DNA from: Nemania diffusa
Taxonomy: Eukaryota; Ascomycota; Sordariomycetes; Xylariales; Xylariaceae
Assembly: GCA_038501195.1 (NCBI GenBank)
Contig: JBBPUQ010000008.1
Location: forward strand, 2,676,501 to 2,740,500
Length of the DNA: 64,000 bases
Direction of reading: 5' to 3'
This document shows positions 22,846 to 33,713 of this stretch, one piece after another (the first letter of the stretch is position 1; every line of letters begins with the position of its first letter). The notes beneath the pieces were generated by a model. It searched no databases, was not told the DNA's origin, and saw only the letters and a program-made list of their open reading frames with translations. Made by a program: the position numbers and the translations under genes.

Positions 22846-25225
22846 CTAGTGCGCCTTGACGACGCCAGCCTGGTCAGCTTGCGCAGCGAGTCTCTTCTTG
22901 TACTGCTGGACATCGCCGGGGAACTTCCAGACAGTGCCGTTTTCACAGACCCAGAGGCTCTTACACACTGTCTGTAGCATGGTGACGTCGTGAGAGACCA
23001 TGAGCACGCCACCCTGGTACTCGTTGAGCGCTTCAGAGAGCGCGTCCATAGCCTCGATATCAAGATGATTGGAAGGCTCGTCGAGGACGAGGATGTGCGG
23101 CTGCGTGAGCGCCAGACACGCGAACGCGACACGCGATTTCTGACCTCCGGACAGCACCTCCATCTTCTGCAGACCCGTGGTGCCTGTGATGCCGAAGGAG
23201 CCCAGCTGCCGGCGGTACTCCTCGTCCGAGCGGCCCGGGTACTCCTTAGCCATGAAGCTGACGGCACTCATGGTCAGGTCTAGTGCGTCGACGTGGTGCT
23301 GTGCGAAGAAGCCGATGCGAAGTCGGGAGTTCTGTGATATTAAGCCCTGCGTAGCCGACAACTTGCCGATGAGAAGTTTGAGGATCGTGGTCTTGCCGGC
23401 ACCGTTGGGCCCGACGATGCCAATTCGGGAGTCAAGTTGGACATCCAAGTCGACGTTCTGAAGTAGGATCTTATCTGGGGTGTATCCGAAGGTGACGCCA
23501 GACATTTGGACAATAGGCGGCGAGAGCTTCTCCACCTCAGGGAACTTAAACTTAACGCTATACTCTGCCTCCGGTGCCTGGAGAATCGGCATACGCTCCA
23601 GCTTCTTGATACGTGACTGGGCTTCGGCGGCTTTACCGGCATTGTAGCGGAACTTGTCGATGAAAGCCTGTAAATGTGCACGCGCAGCCACGTTGTTCTC
23701 GTATTCCTTCTTCGCGATCTTCTTACGCTCTTCCTTTGTACCATAGAATGATTCAAAGTTCGCTCCCCTGTAGTAGTCGAGACGCTCAGAATGCTGATGT
23801 ATGATATCGGTCGCGATTTCGTTCAGGAAGGCTCTGTCGTGACTAACTACCAATACCGTGCTCGGGTATGTTTGAAGGTAATTAGATAAGAAGGTAATCG
23901 ACGGGACGTCTAACATGTTCGACGGTTCATCGAGAAGAAGGAGATCAGGCTCGCAGAAAAGTGCTCTAGCAAGAGCCAGACGCATACGCCAACCACCGGA
24001 AAACGTTTTGGTGGCGAATTGTTGCCTTTCCGGGGAGAAACCAAGACCTGCGAGGATACTGGCTGCCCTGGGCTCGGCCTTGTCGGATTCCATCTCTGCG
24101 AGCTTCGCTTGGATGTCACCTAGCTTCTGGTCGAGCGCTTCTCGATCACGGTCTAGTTTGGCAGCATCAGCTGACGTATCGGCCATGGACGGCCTCTGAG
24201 CTTCAATCTGCGCGAGACGCGTCGTGATTTCCTTTGATTATTGTTAGCATACATGTGTCTTATAATTAGGCGGCGGATTGTCACATACCAATTGGTCCCT
24301 CATCAACACCTTTCGCCAGACATCGGCATCCAAGACAACCTGCAAAGCGGGTGTGTCATCTCCAGTAATCTACAAGAAATTTAGCCATGCATTCAAGGTT
24401 TTATATAGCCACAAGGTGCCTAGGTAGCCTTACCTCTTGTTCAACGTGCAAGATAGAAATATGAGTCGGAATAGGCAGCTCTCGCCTAGACAACGCCCTG
24501 AGCAGTGTAGATTTACCAACACCGTTGTTACCCACTAGGCCATAGCGATGACCAAACGCAAGCGTCAAGTCGGTATCGGTTAAGATTCTCGTACCACCAA
24601 TGCTAACATCGGCATTCTCAATCTTGATATCTTTTGTCTTTGCAGCACCACCACCAGGCCCAAGTTGCAGTGGATTGACGGCCATGTAGAACTCCTCGTA
24701 AGACTGGGATTCAGGTTGGTTGAGGAGCCTGGAAGCCTCGTACTCGACATTCTTGAACTGCTTCTTACTCTGCTTGGCGGCGATCTTGCGTTCGGCCTTC
24801 TCGAGCTTCTTGCGGTCTACCTTGGACTCGACCTTACGCGTATTGGCAGATTCAAGGTCAACACTGCCGGTGGCAACAGCGAGCGTGGAGGACATGTTAC
24901 GTTGTGAGCCGACCTGGAAGGCCTGGTCAAGACGCTTCACTGAGGGGCCACTTCGATTTCCATTAGTCCCGTTGACCTCTTCATACTTGTCGACCCATTT
25001 TGCGACTAGTGCGTGGATCTTGTCCTGCTGCTCAGCATTATCAACGTTACCCGCGGCAGAAAGCAGGAGCTCAGTGATAGTCGAGGCAGCCTCAGCCAAG
25101 GGAGATAAATCTGAAGCCTCGTCTTCACCGATCCATGCGGTCGAGGCGTGTCTAAAATATCCAACCGAGTATTCGGAAAGGACAGGGTCAATGTCCGGCA
25201 CGGCGGCTCTGATATCGGCTTCCAT
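22846..25225 (-). CDS. gcn20: GCN20-type ABCF protein
   Basis: Soluble ABC protein without membrane domains; with Gcn1 it helps uncharged tRNA activate the eIF2 kinase Gcn2, which raises CPC1/GCN4 translation. Three exons on the minus strand: 25225-24434, 24369-24289, 24231-22846, giving 752 residues, the same as I recall for yeast Gcn20. The long N-terminal region (about 1-200) is the Gcn1-binding part. First ABC unit: Walker A GNNGVGKST (about 232-240), signature FSGGW (about 368-372), Walker B LLLLDEPSNMLD (about 388). Second unit: GPNGAGKT (about 565-572), LSGGQ (about 651), LVLDEPSNHLD (about 672). The PSNMLD variant in the first Walker B is characteristic of Gcn20. The internal 81-nt exon is supported by the family peptide and by clean GTATGT/GTAAGG donors. 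All catalytic motifs are intact. Confidence 0.95.
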
Positions 25226-25883
25226 TGTAACGAGATCCTAGATATATTTAAGGGCTTTTGGTTGGAACGTTCCGTCACTCTATCTAAAACTTTATGGACT
25301 TTAACTCAGTGAAGTTGTTGTCGAGTCAGATGCCTTAATCTCGACAGATAGGTACTTAGCGTACTGTAAAATATAGCACTCTTTGGTGGGGCTCTATATA
25401 CTACCTGTAGTAGGTATTAGAACCCAGAGCAGCAGATGGCTAAACTTCGGATTGATCGAAATGCATGATTGGCTCATAAGGTACACCTGCTGCATGTGAC
25501 TGCTACTAAACCCTCTAACTAAAGTTATTAAACCCCCTAACTGGGGCACCCTCTAATATCGATGACGATGACATGGAAGAGAACATCAATGGTGAAGCGA
25601 GCACCCAAATCTTGTTATATCACCTAAATAGACAACAACTAGCTATTAGTAGAGGGTGTTTTCGCTCACATCCTCTAGGTAGCACGCCCCTTCATAAGAT
25701 GAGTCATACAAAATGAAGCTTGAGTGTATGCGTGGCCTCATAGACCTGAGAATCTAATGTGAATACAGATCCGACACATGCTTTAGTTATTCACCATTAC
25801 CCTTTTGGATACTACCAAAACGCCGTATAAGCGATGGCTATTGCGAAGAGGAGCTCACTTTTTGCATACTCACCCAAGAGTGT
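25226..25883. other. Intergenic region 5' of GCN20
   Basis: About 660 bases of A+T-leaning sequence with no supportable gene. It holds the GCN20 promoter and the far 3' flank of the sulfotransferase-like pseudogene. Short TACC/GGTA motifs recur around 25350-25420. Confidence 0.45.
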
Positions 25884-26531
25884 TCAGGACTGTCTGTGTT
25901 TCACCCTTGTTGGGTGTCTCTCAGTCATTGACTCGAGGGAGATAACCCCTTCTAGTACCTGTTTACCTAAGCAAGAGCATAGTGGCTCCTAGCCATCGCC
26001 CAAATGGTATTCTAGTCGTCTCCTGGGTGGTATCAATCGTATATGTTCAAAATAGTTATTGTGTGATGGACGGGCGCACCTCTGTTTGATCATGCCTCGA
26101 CTAAGCACGTCGAAAAATCCGAAATGGGTCTTTTGCATAGCGTAGCTTGCGCGAATGCCAAGGGCATACCAAGCGACACGAGAAGAAAATTGTGAGAGAA
26201 GATTGATCAATGTCTTGAGGAGCCCAGACTAGTAGCTCTCCCACCAAGAGTCAAAATCTCGTTGAACGATGGCTACTTCGGCGTCGAGGGGTGCTTTTAT
26301 AAGCTGATCCACGAACAGCGACGCCATATCGGTGGCAATATCATATTTTCATCTGACCAGCCTATGTAATAAAATGACACATGTTTGATGCGGGGAGGCT
26401 TATACCTCTGATCCCCAAAGGTCATCCCAATCCCGTCTGGTGAATAATTTACGTGATCGAGTATCAGGCACATCAGGCCAGGTAACCTCAGCCGCTCCTT
26501 CAAGCCGTGTCCAGGGCATGCCCAGCGTGTC
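25884..26531 (-). pseudogene. RIP-damaged sulfotransferase-like (Sulfotransfer_4 / P-loop NTPase) pseudogene
   Basis: Reading the minus strand across stops recovers a coherent family protein. One block reads MPWTRLEGAAEVTW and FTRRDWDDLWGSE; after a probable intron comes YDIATDMASLFVDQLI and AIVQRDFDSWWESY; after a stop, YAMQKTHFGFFD and RRLEYHLGDG; after another stop, EPLC..LGKQ. These match the fungal P-loop NTPase/sulfotransferase-like family often mis-labelled NAD-dependent epimerase. The stop after WWESY (25-base context at 26229-26231) replaces an expected CAG, and the one after LGDG (25989-25991) sits where the family has TGG, both C-to-T or G-to-A changes. The acceptor before YDIATD is also lost, with AA in place of AG. 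The N-terminal P-loop part was not recovered. It is broken and most likely inactive. Confidence 0.7.
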
Positions 26532-27515
26532 TTGACAAGGGTCCTGTATGCTGCCGCAAGAGACGCGGTGGTTATTCGATAGGGTGCGACATGGATGACA
26601 AAAATTCCTGGTAAATTTTCAGTAGGTATGAGGAGCAAAGTATCGTGTACCGCAGGGCAACACTGCCTATGCCTGTTTCCTATTTCGATCAAATATTATG
26701 AATGTAGGACAGACTGATTGAATCAGCGCTGGCGAAGGATGCTGTCTCAGCATTCTGCTAGTAGCAAAGCTAGCCGCTTCTACATAGACGGGTGTATGAG
26801 ATGGCATACCATCTTATAAAAGCTTATAAAAGAACTATATGTTACCTTTATTGCTATCCTTTTCATAGCAGCGACTTATATATATATATTTAATCAATTT
26901 TTTTTTTCATAAAATTCTACTATTATTTAGCCCTTTTCATTTAAGAGGTGTTAATAAGTTCCAGTTTCTGAGCGCAGTATATAATTGTTTTACAGCTTCG
27001 AGGGTCACTGAGATTTCTCAAAAGCTACTCATAAAAACACCGCATTGTATGTATTTCATGCAATTCATCTATCGAGTGAGGTCTTAACTAGGGCATCCTG
27101 GATCTTTTGGATATTACCCACTTGTTAGAATCTATCCTTCCCCGACTATTCTTGGTTTCCCATGTTTTCCGAGACTCAAGTTTGCAGATCGTATGCCAGA
27201 TAAGAGACACGCCCGTCTACTCTCGTATGTCCCATCGGGTACCTCTGCAAATACTATCGCGTTTGTATCATCGCTATCCGAGCACCCGGAGGTTGCAAAA
27301 TCACCAGCTCGAGAACCTTTTAGCAAAAGCCACTGCATTAGAGTTGATCGTTATCAACCCTATGACCAATTCGCTCCTATCAACTCTCTTTTCATGTAGT
27401 TGTCTGCATCATACCATCCTAATCTGTGGGTTCTTGCTGATTATGAGAAGAACCCTAAATTCAAGTGATTAGTAGATGAAAGCGATTACAGTTGGGTGTA
27501 GATTGTACCAGCACA
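26532..27515. other. Intergenic region, possible decayed coding remnants
   Basis: The first 150 bases may include the lost 5' part of the pseudogene. Around 26870-26990 the sequence is strongly A+T-rich. The frame at 27193-27399 on the plus strand looks somewhat protein-like (Ser/Pro/Glu mix) but shows no recognised family, signal or splice sites. I make no gene call. Confidence 0.4.
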
Positions 27516-28668
27516 CTAATTAGCAGCAGCTGAATTTCCAGCCGCTGTTGTGCTAGAAGTTTGAGAATCTGAGTTTGTGTCAGCAAGAGAAGAGGACTGT
27601 GGTCTCTCTACCAGGTCGTTGCCTTGAACTGTAAGTTGTTGAGATGCGATACGACGCATCAGTGCGATAAATTCCGAGTTCTTAAACTTCTCAGAATCAT
27701 TGTCGGCGACACAATCAACAAGTTGCTGTGCAGCACGAGCTAACTCCGTTTCTTGGTCTCGATCCTTTACCACATTTTCTTGGGCAGCCTCATGAGCAAT
27801 GGACTCGGCGGAGGCGGCCTCCAGATCGATCGTGAGATCATCATCGCTGCGTTGGGTATTGAGCTCATCAGGACCACTTATCTCAGTCTGTGGTCCGTTC
27901 TCGAGCATCCACTCGTCCATTGCGTCCACAAATTCCTGTTCGAAGTGGTGCTGTGCTTCTGCATCAAACGCGAAGGGCGCATCGTCTAGGGTCAAATTTT
28001 AGTGGTTTCTCTAGTTAACCGGATTTTCACTGCAACATACCCTTATACTCTGGCGCACGTATATCGCTACGAACTGTGAAACCACCAAACTGTTGGCTGA
28101 TCGGATGTAAAGCCATAGATGATGACGAGAACGGCTGAAGAACCGGATACTGAGGTGGGAAACTAAAGGGCAAAGGCTGTGCTATGACGGGGCCTTGGAG
28201 AAGCTGGTTGTGAGGTTGACCGGCGGGGGCATTAGAGAGGCCCAAGCGCTGGAAATCATCAACCCAACCTGTACTTGCACTCGGCATGGATGCTGGAGAT
28301 TGCTGAGTTAGGTGTGGTGGAAGGAAAGGAGCGGGTTGAGCTGGACGTGGTGGTAGAGTAGTAGGATGAGGCGGGTGATTCCAGATCATCATCGGCTGCT
28401 GAGAGATGACAGCGTTTTGTTGTTCGAAAGCGCTGAACTGCTCGGTTAAGACAGGATTCATAGGCGCGGAACGAAAGTTCTAGATTAACCATAAATAAGC
28501 TCCTAGACCGTAAGACGTTCGTAGATGAGACATGGATTAGCGACAAACCTGCGTAGGATGCTGAAAGACGGGGGCAGCTCTTCTGTCTTGTTGATGAGAG
28601 CGGTCCTGCTCTACGTGACGAGCCAAACCCTTAAAGGCATTTGATGGGCCACAAGAGGCATCCGCCAT
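27516..28668 (-). CDS. pex20: Peroxin-20, PTS2 import co-receptor
   Basis: Cytosolic co-receptor that works with Pex7 to carry PTS2 proteins to the peroxisome in filamentous fungi. Three exons on the minus strand: 28668-28549, 28479-28041, 27985-27516, giving 342 residues. Exon 1 supplies the diagnostic N-terminus MADASCGPSNAFKGLARHVE, with the conserved Cys at residue 6 used for ubiquitin-linked recycling. Exon 2 begins NFRSAPMNP, then a Pro/Gln-rich disordered region and a WVDDF motif at about 112-116 of the WxxxF type that binds Pex14/Pex13. The C-terminal acidic region holds the Pex7-binding part and ends in a Ser/Thr/Ala tail. The joins keep frame and have GTTTGT or GTATGT donors. The gene is complete. 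Confidence 0.92.
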
Positions 28669-30018
28669 GGTGAACGATGGCTCTTCGTAAAGTTTCCCCT
28701 AACCTGAAGTCTACAAGAAAGAATGGAATTTTGTTGTTGTTTGATGCGCTGCTGCTAACCGCTAGAGTGTTGGATGATGATGTGGAAGATTTATCGTGGT
28801 GTCTAGGTTGCGCAATGATCCACACACTGTTGGAAAAAAGACCGAAACTAAGAAGGCACAATAAAATTTAAGGTGTCTGAGATCTGATCTGTCCGGTGTG
28901 TTAAATGGGTGAATACCGAAGGTACCTGGTCAGTGAATGAGTACCTAGTACGTAGAGCGCGGGCCAAGGAGATGTTGAGGTTGCTCTCTATCTTATCGGC
29001 TTTTAAAAGAAGATTCAAATGCTGTTGAAAATAATGTCTATAGTAAACTAGACATTGAAATTATGAGCAAGAGCATTTACAGTGGGTTAAAACAATCAAA
29101 GTGGATGTGTTTGTACAAGCTACGGTGAAGTTGGAAGTTGCTACTGCCGTGGAATGACGTTTTTGATATCACAAGATTAATAAAAAGTCCAGCCTCGGTA
29201 TAATGGGAGATGCCGACTGATGCGGCTTAAAGGACCTGACAGGCAGGCGACCCATTTCGCCTTCCCCGAGTTCCCTAATTTATTTACTAGCGGCGCCGGA
29301 CCAGGGAAAGAGCGAGCTTACTGCAAGGATTACGGTCGCCCACAGCTCGAAGCCTTAAATGCCACTGTATTCCATTGATCTAGCCTAGACTGGCCTGACT
29401 TAACTGAACAAGGTTTAGGGGATATATTTATTAGGCTTAGGCTGCTTTGCGGGACCTCTCTTTTTTCGCTGCAAACAGATGCTTTAATATTTAATACTGT
29501 ATGTATTATGTATATAGCAAGTTATATGCTCATAATGAACATGCGCTCCATACCTGTTCACCTCGTTAAGTGTTACTAGGTGTGTTAAATGCGCCACTAA
29601 CAGGTCTGTTTTATCATATATATATTTTCAATTATCTCAATGTTGCTGTTGCTAGATAGTTTGCGTTTAAAGCTAGAAAGCTTGTTAAATCAAGGGGCAG
29701 ATGATTGCTGTGGGGTATCTACAATGTGCTACTAATGACGCTTTGACCACCTTAAGTAGCCTTGCGTTTTCCTTCTTTGCTCTAGGCCTTTGGGCCTGCT
29801 CTAGGTACTCTGTAGTGCCTACCTAGGTACGTACCGTGTAGCTGTTGTGACGCCTTGTGGACAAGGCCAGCTAACCACTTGAAGGGACAAGTATCTCCCA
29901 GCAAAGACGAGGCGTCTCTTATTGTGGCTGGATTTACAACAATAAGTCTAGTAACATCTGATAATTCTTTCTACCGGATCTCACTTGCGCCAAACGTTAT
30001 CTAGCCAGTTTTTTCAAA
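28669..30018. other. Divergent promoter region between PEX20 and SEC13
   Basis: About 1.35 kb. The frame at 28677-28871 overlaps the PEX20 leader and has no features. The part from about 29440 to 29700 is A+T-rich. The last 100 bases before 30019 are the SEC13 leader. No additional gene or RNA is recognised. Confidence 0.5.
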
Positions 30019-31191
30019 ATGGTAAATAACTCTTGGATTGTCTTGGCGGAATTGACATGTTCGCTAACCTCAACTCAACCACAGGCGCAGGTAATATCAA
30101 ATTCTGGCCACGATGACATGATTGTACGTCCGATCCTCCCTTTAGTTACCCAGGCACTTTCCACACGCTCTTTTCAACCCCAAGCAACTGCTTCTCAACC
30201 TCAATGGTCTTTACTATGGCAAATGCGCAAACATGGCGGCACCGACACGACTGACCCTGCACTAGCACGATGCAGTTCTCGATTACTACGGAAGACGGCT
30301 CGCGACATGCTCCACCGATAAGACTATTAAGATCTTCGAAATCGAAGGCGAATCACAACGGTTAATTGAGACACTGAAAGGGTACGAGCTGCTTGACATT
30401 TGGCCTAGAGGACTGAAGTGCTGACCGACGGATGTCATAGTCACGAGGGTGCAGTATGGTGTGTCTCTTGGGCGCATCCGAAGTATGGCAATATCCTCGC
30501 CTCGGCTGGTTACGACGGCAAAGTCTTTATCTGGCGCGAACAATCGAACCAATGGCAACGAATCTTCGACTTCGCCCTGCACAAGGCTTCTGTTAATATG
30601 GTCTCTTGGTCCCCTCATGAATCGGGCTGTCTCCTGGCCTGCGCCTCTTCCGATGGCTCCGTGTCAGTCCTCGAATTCAAAGATAACAATTTCTCTAATG
30701 TTATATTCCCCGCACATGGGCTCGGCGTCAACTCAGTTTCATGGGCCCCGGCAACGACTCCCGGCAGTATCGTTTCATCAAACCAACCTGCCCCGGGCAC
30801 CCTGGGCCAGCGCCGCTTTGTGACGGGTGGTTGCGACAACGTTCTGAAGCTCTGGACATATGATCCGGCTACGCAGAGTTACAAGCAGGAGCGGGAGCCA
30901 CTGGTTGGCCATACCGATTGGGTGCGCGATGTAGCATGGAGTCCCACGGTGCTGCAAAAGAGCTACATCGCCTCGGCTTCACAAGATAAGACAGTGCGTA
31001 TTTGGACAAGTGATAATGCTACACAGGGTCAGTGGTCGTGCAAGGTGCTGAACTTTGATGCTATCGTGTGGCGGGTTAGTTGGAGCTTGAGTGGAAATGT
31101 GTTGGCTGTTAGTGGCGGCGACAACAAAGTATCACTCTGGAAAGAGAATCTAAGAGGCGAATGGGAGTGTGTCAAGACTATGGAGGAATGA
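30019..31191 (+). CDS. sec13: SEC13 WD40 protein
   Basis: Shared subunit of the COPII coat (with Sec31), the nuclear-pore Y complex and, in yeast, the SEACAT/GATOR2 regulator of TORC1. Four coding exons: 30019-30021, 30085-30123, 30266-30381, 30441-31191, giving 302 residues. The first coding exon is just the ATG; the donor follows directly (GTAAAT), and intron 1 has a GCTAAC branch. The joined start reads [14 protein letters not shown], continuing [20 protein letters not shown] and [20 protein letters not shown], all typical of Sec13. Six WD-type blades follow, with repeated SWSP, WAHP and KTVRIW motifs, and the end ECVKTMEE is normal. The gene is complete and in frame. Confidence 0.95.
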
Positions 31192-32134
31192 GTTAACAGT
31201 TCTTCATTCTTCGAATAGAGACAATGCATGAAGGCAGGGCAACCCGGACACTATTAGCCACGAAGCTGACCGAAGGGGGGCCACTTTAGACGGAGACGAA
31301 TATCCAGCGTGATTCGGCAATGAAAAAGACTAATATTCATGCAACGTCCTATGGAAGGCAAAGATAATAATAGGCTATAACCGACTTTTTAACGTAATGG
31401 AAGCATTCTAGCCATTACAAACTGGAACCCAATCCTGCACTCATTGCTTGATCCGGAGTATGTTTCCAAGTTTTACTGATGCGTCGGGGGTTTGAGGACC
31501 ATGTCTCTTGCTCTTGATGGAACATACGCGAGTGATTTTATGATAGCCCTAGGGTTACGCGTAAAACTGAGTGTAAACTAGGCCCTAGTGTTAGGAATTT
31601 GCATCGGGCGCTTCTGCTCTGGGATTCGATATGGCCGATAAACCCTCACAAGCGGCCACCAGCGTAGGTTGGCAACGTTTGCGATGCATCTAGGTTTGGA
31701 CGCCGGTATATGTACTACGGGCAGGCTAACGTGTCTACCGGAAGATCTAGATGTCTTTTAATAGATTGAGTGCACGCGTCATCAGGTTTTTTTGCCGACG
31801 GATGAGCGAGATAGTTATATAATTTGAGAACTTAGTACCATCCTGACCATTGTGGCGTAGTCCGATAAGGTCATGCCCGTCAATATTACACGTACCGCTC
31901 GGTGAACAGTTTTGCGTTTACCATAAGGGTTGAAGCATGATATGGCCCGGTGACGCAGCCTCAGGACGACCTTTTACCTGTTCGGAGCTATATTACGTCG
32001 AGTTGTCGCCGTCAAAACCGAACTGAGCTGGACCTATCTGTCGTCAAGATCTCTGCATGGTCATTGCCTCTACCACACTCTCTACAAGACACTACTATTT
32101 TTCTCTCCCCATCCCTATCCACAAGAAGTTCAAC
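31192..32134. other. Intergenic region, no gene seen
   Basis: About 940 bases between SEC13 and the small secreted protein gene. No frame has family features. The final 100 bases are pyrimidine-rich (CTACCACACTCTCTACAAG) and look like the leader of the next gene. Confidence 0.5.
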
Positions 32135-32539
32135 ATGCGAACCAACACACTTGGTCTCGCACTCCTGGGTGTGGCCGTCTCGACGGTGCTAGCGGCACCC
32201 CAAGATTCAAACAAAACCGAGCTCGTCAAGGTGGCGTTCGGGCAACAAATCCAAACCGATGACCAGACCAATCACTGGGTGGCGTGGATCGAGGGCAGCA
32301 CCGCCTGCCCGCCCTCCCAGATCCTCGGCACGCTAGTCAACGACCCGTGCGGTCAACGCTTCGACCTTCCCGGAAGCAAGGACCTCGAGTTTGCTGGTTG
32401 CGACAACGATGGGTTGCCGCACGTTCTCCTCGCTAATGGCAAGTTCATCAGAACTTGCAAGGAAAGCAAGAAGACGATCAAATGCGTTCCTGCTGGTAGT
32501 GGACATGATGTCGTGAAGCGCGGCAAGTGTACTGAATAA
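32135..32539 (+). CDS. Small secreted Cys-containing protein, effector-like
   Basis: Single exon, 134 residues. The ATG at 32135 was chosen over an upstream in-frame GTC/ATG stretch because it begins a clear signal peptide: MRTNTLGLALLGVAVSTVLA, with likely cleavage after the Ala-Ala before PQDS. The mature part of about 113 residues has six Cys (in ACPPS, DPCGQRF, GCDND, RTCKES, IKCVP, GKCTE), an even number suited to three disulfides, and a Lys-rich C-terminus. This is the profile of a fungal small secreted protein or candidate effector; I do not recognise a named family. It is flanked on both sides by about 1 kb of non-coding DNA. Expression and secretion are inferred only. Confidence 0.75.
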   Translation: MRTNTLGLALLGVAVSTVLAAPQDSNKTELVKVAFGQQIQTDDQTNHWVAWIEGSTACPPSQILGTLVNDPCGQRFDLPGSKDLEFAGCDNDGLPHVLLANGKFIRTCKESKKTIKCVPAGSGHDVVKRGKCTE

Positions 32540-33713
32540 GTGAGCTGGGACAGATGGGTCGAAAAATATACAAATCTGAGTTGTCAATTTGGGGATGGGC
32601 ATAGGGATAAGCGTAGGTAGGTAGCTTGATTCCAAGGTGGGTTTGAGCTACCTACACCTACCTTACTTGGGTATGCTGGAGGGTTGAGGCTTGTTTGACG
32701 CTCCTTAACTTGAATGAACTTGGCGCTTGAGGTTTTCGATTCATTTTTTATACGCTCCCTCTATATTTTTCGCCAAGCACATTTGAGATTTGGGGCAGAT
32801 CGGGAACGGATAGTACTGGGACTATTTAGGGTTTAATGGGAAATATATTCGCGTTCTTGTCTAATTTGGTAATTCGACGCACTAAAAGTATCAGACCTGG
32901 CTGATGAGAGTCCCATGTTGATAGGTGACTGTAACTACATACCTATTTCTTCAGTAGGTTCTTCTGGCTGCTTCAATCGCCCTTGCCTTAAAATGCTCTT
33001 GCACTTAGGTCTTGTCATGTAGATACCTCGACCTTGTTTGCGAGGAATAGAAAGTGGAACTATGTGACCAAGTCACACGCAGTCATTACTTCTAGGTAAG
33101 GTAGTAGATAGCGCGGGCGGCTAGTGGACCACTAGGAGCAGTGGAATAGGTATGTACTTGCACACCAAATAGTAAATAGGGGTTGTATGGCTCCTAACCA
33201 TGTGTGATTGAATTGGTCTCTTGAAAGTGGGAATGATTGTTTTAAAAAACTCTACGGTAAATTTTTGTTACCAAATGTATATTTGTATTTATTTTAATAA
33301 ATAAATACTTATATGTTGAACACGCTTTTATTACTTATTTATTTGCTTTCTATCTCTTAGTTGCATGGCTTTACAAGGCCCTTATAGTGGGAACCACTAA
33401 GCCCAAGCCCATGTATCTTTTAACTTGCATATTAGACTACAGTACCCACTATAAGGTACCTACCTAATAGTTCATCGACCAACTCCAGCAATTGGGTCAA
33501 TTCAGACGAATACCAATACCTGTATCCCATGTTCGACATCACATCCGATTAATGACCCCCAACGTAACTTCGTCGTCTATAAACAAACTACTAGACGCGG
33601 GCGCCAGCCTCCATTTGTGATAACACTCAGACATCCTGCTCAACAGTGCCCCTTGCCTTTTGCCTTTTTCCTCTTCCTCTCCGCCAATCGTCCATCGCTC
33701 TTTGCCTGTGTAG
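32540..33713. other. Intergenic region and unresolved 5' end of the Whi2-like gene
   Basis: A+T-rich around 33230-33350. From about 33550 it includes a possible first exon of the Whi2-like gene (ATG at 33552 with a 22-codon frame) and a pyrimidine-rich tract ending TGTGTAG at 33713, a good splice acceptor. No other gene is seen. Confidence 0.4.

Noticed and set aside
26297..26692. 131-codon minus-strand frame taken as an intact gene
   Set aside because: A different minus-strand frame across this interval carries recognisable sulfotransferase-like sequence, so this frame is a shadow of the pseudogene.
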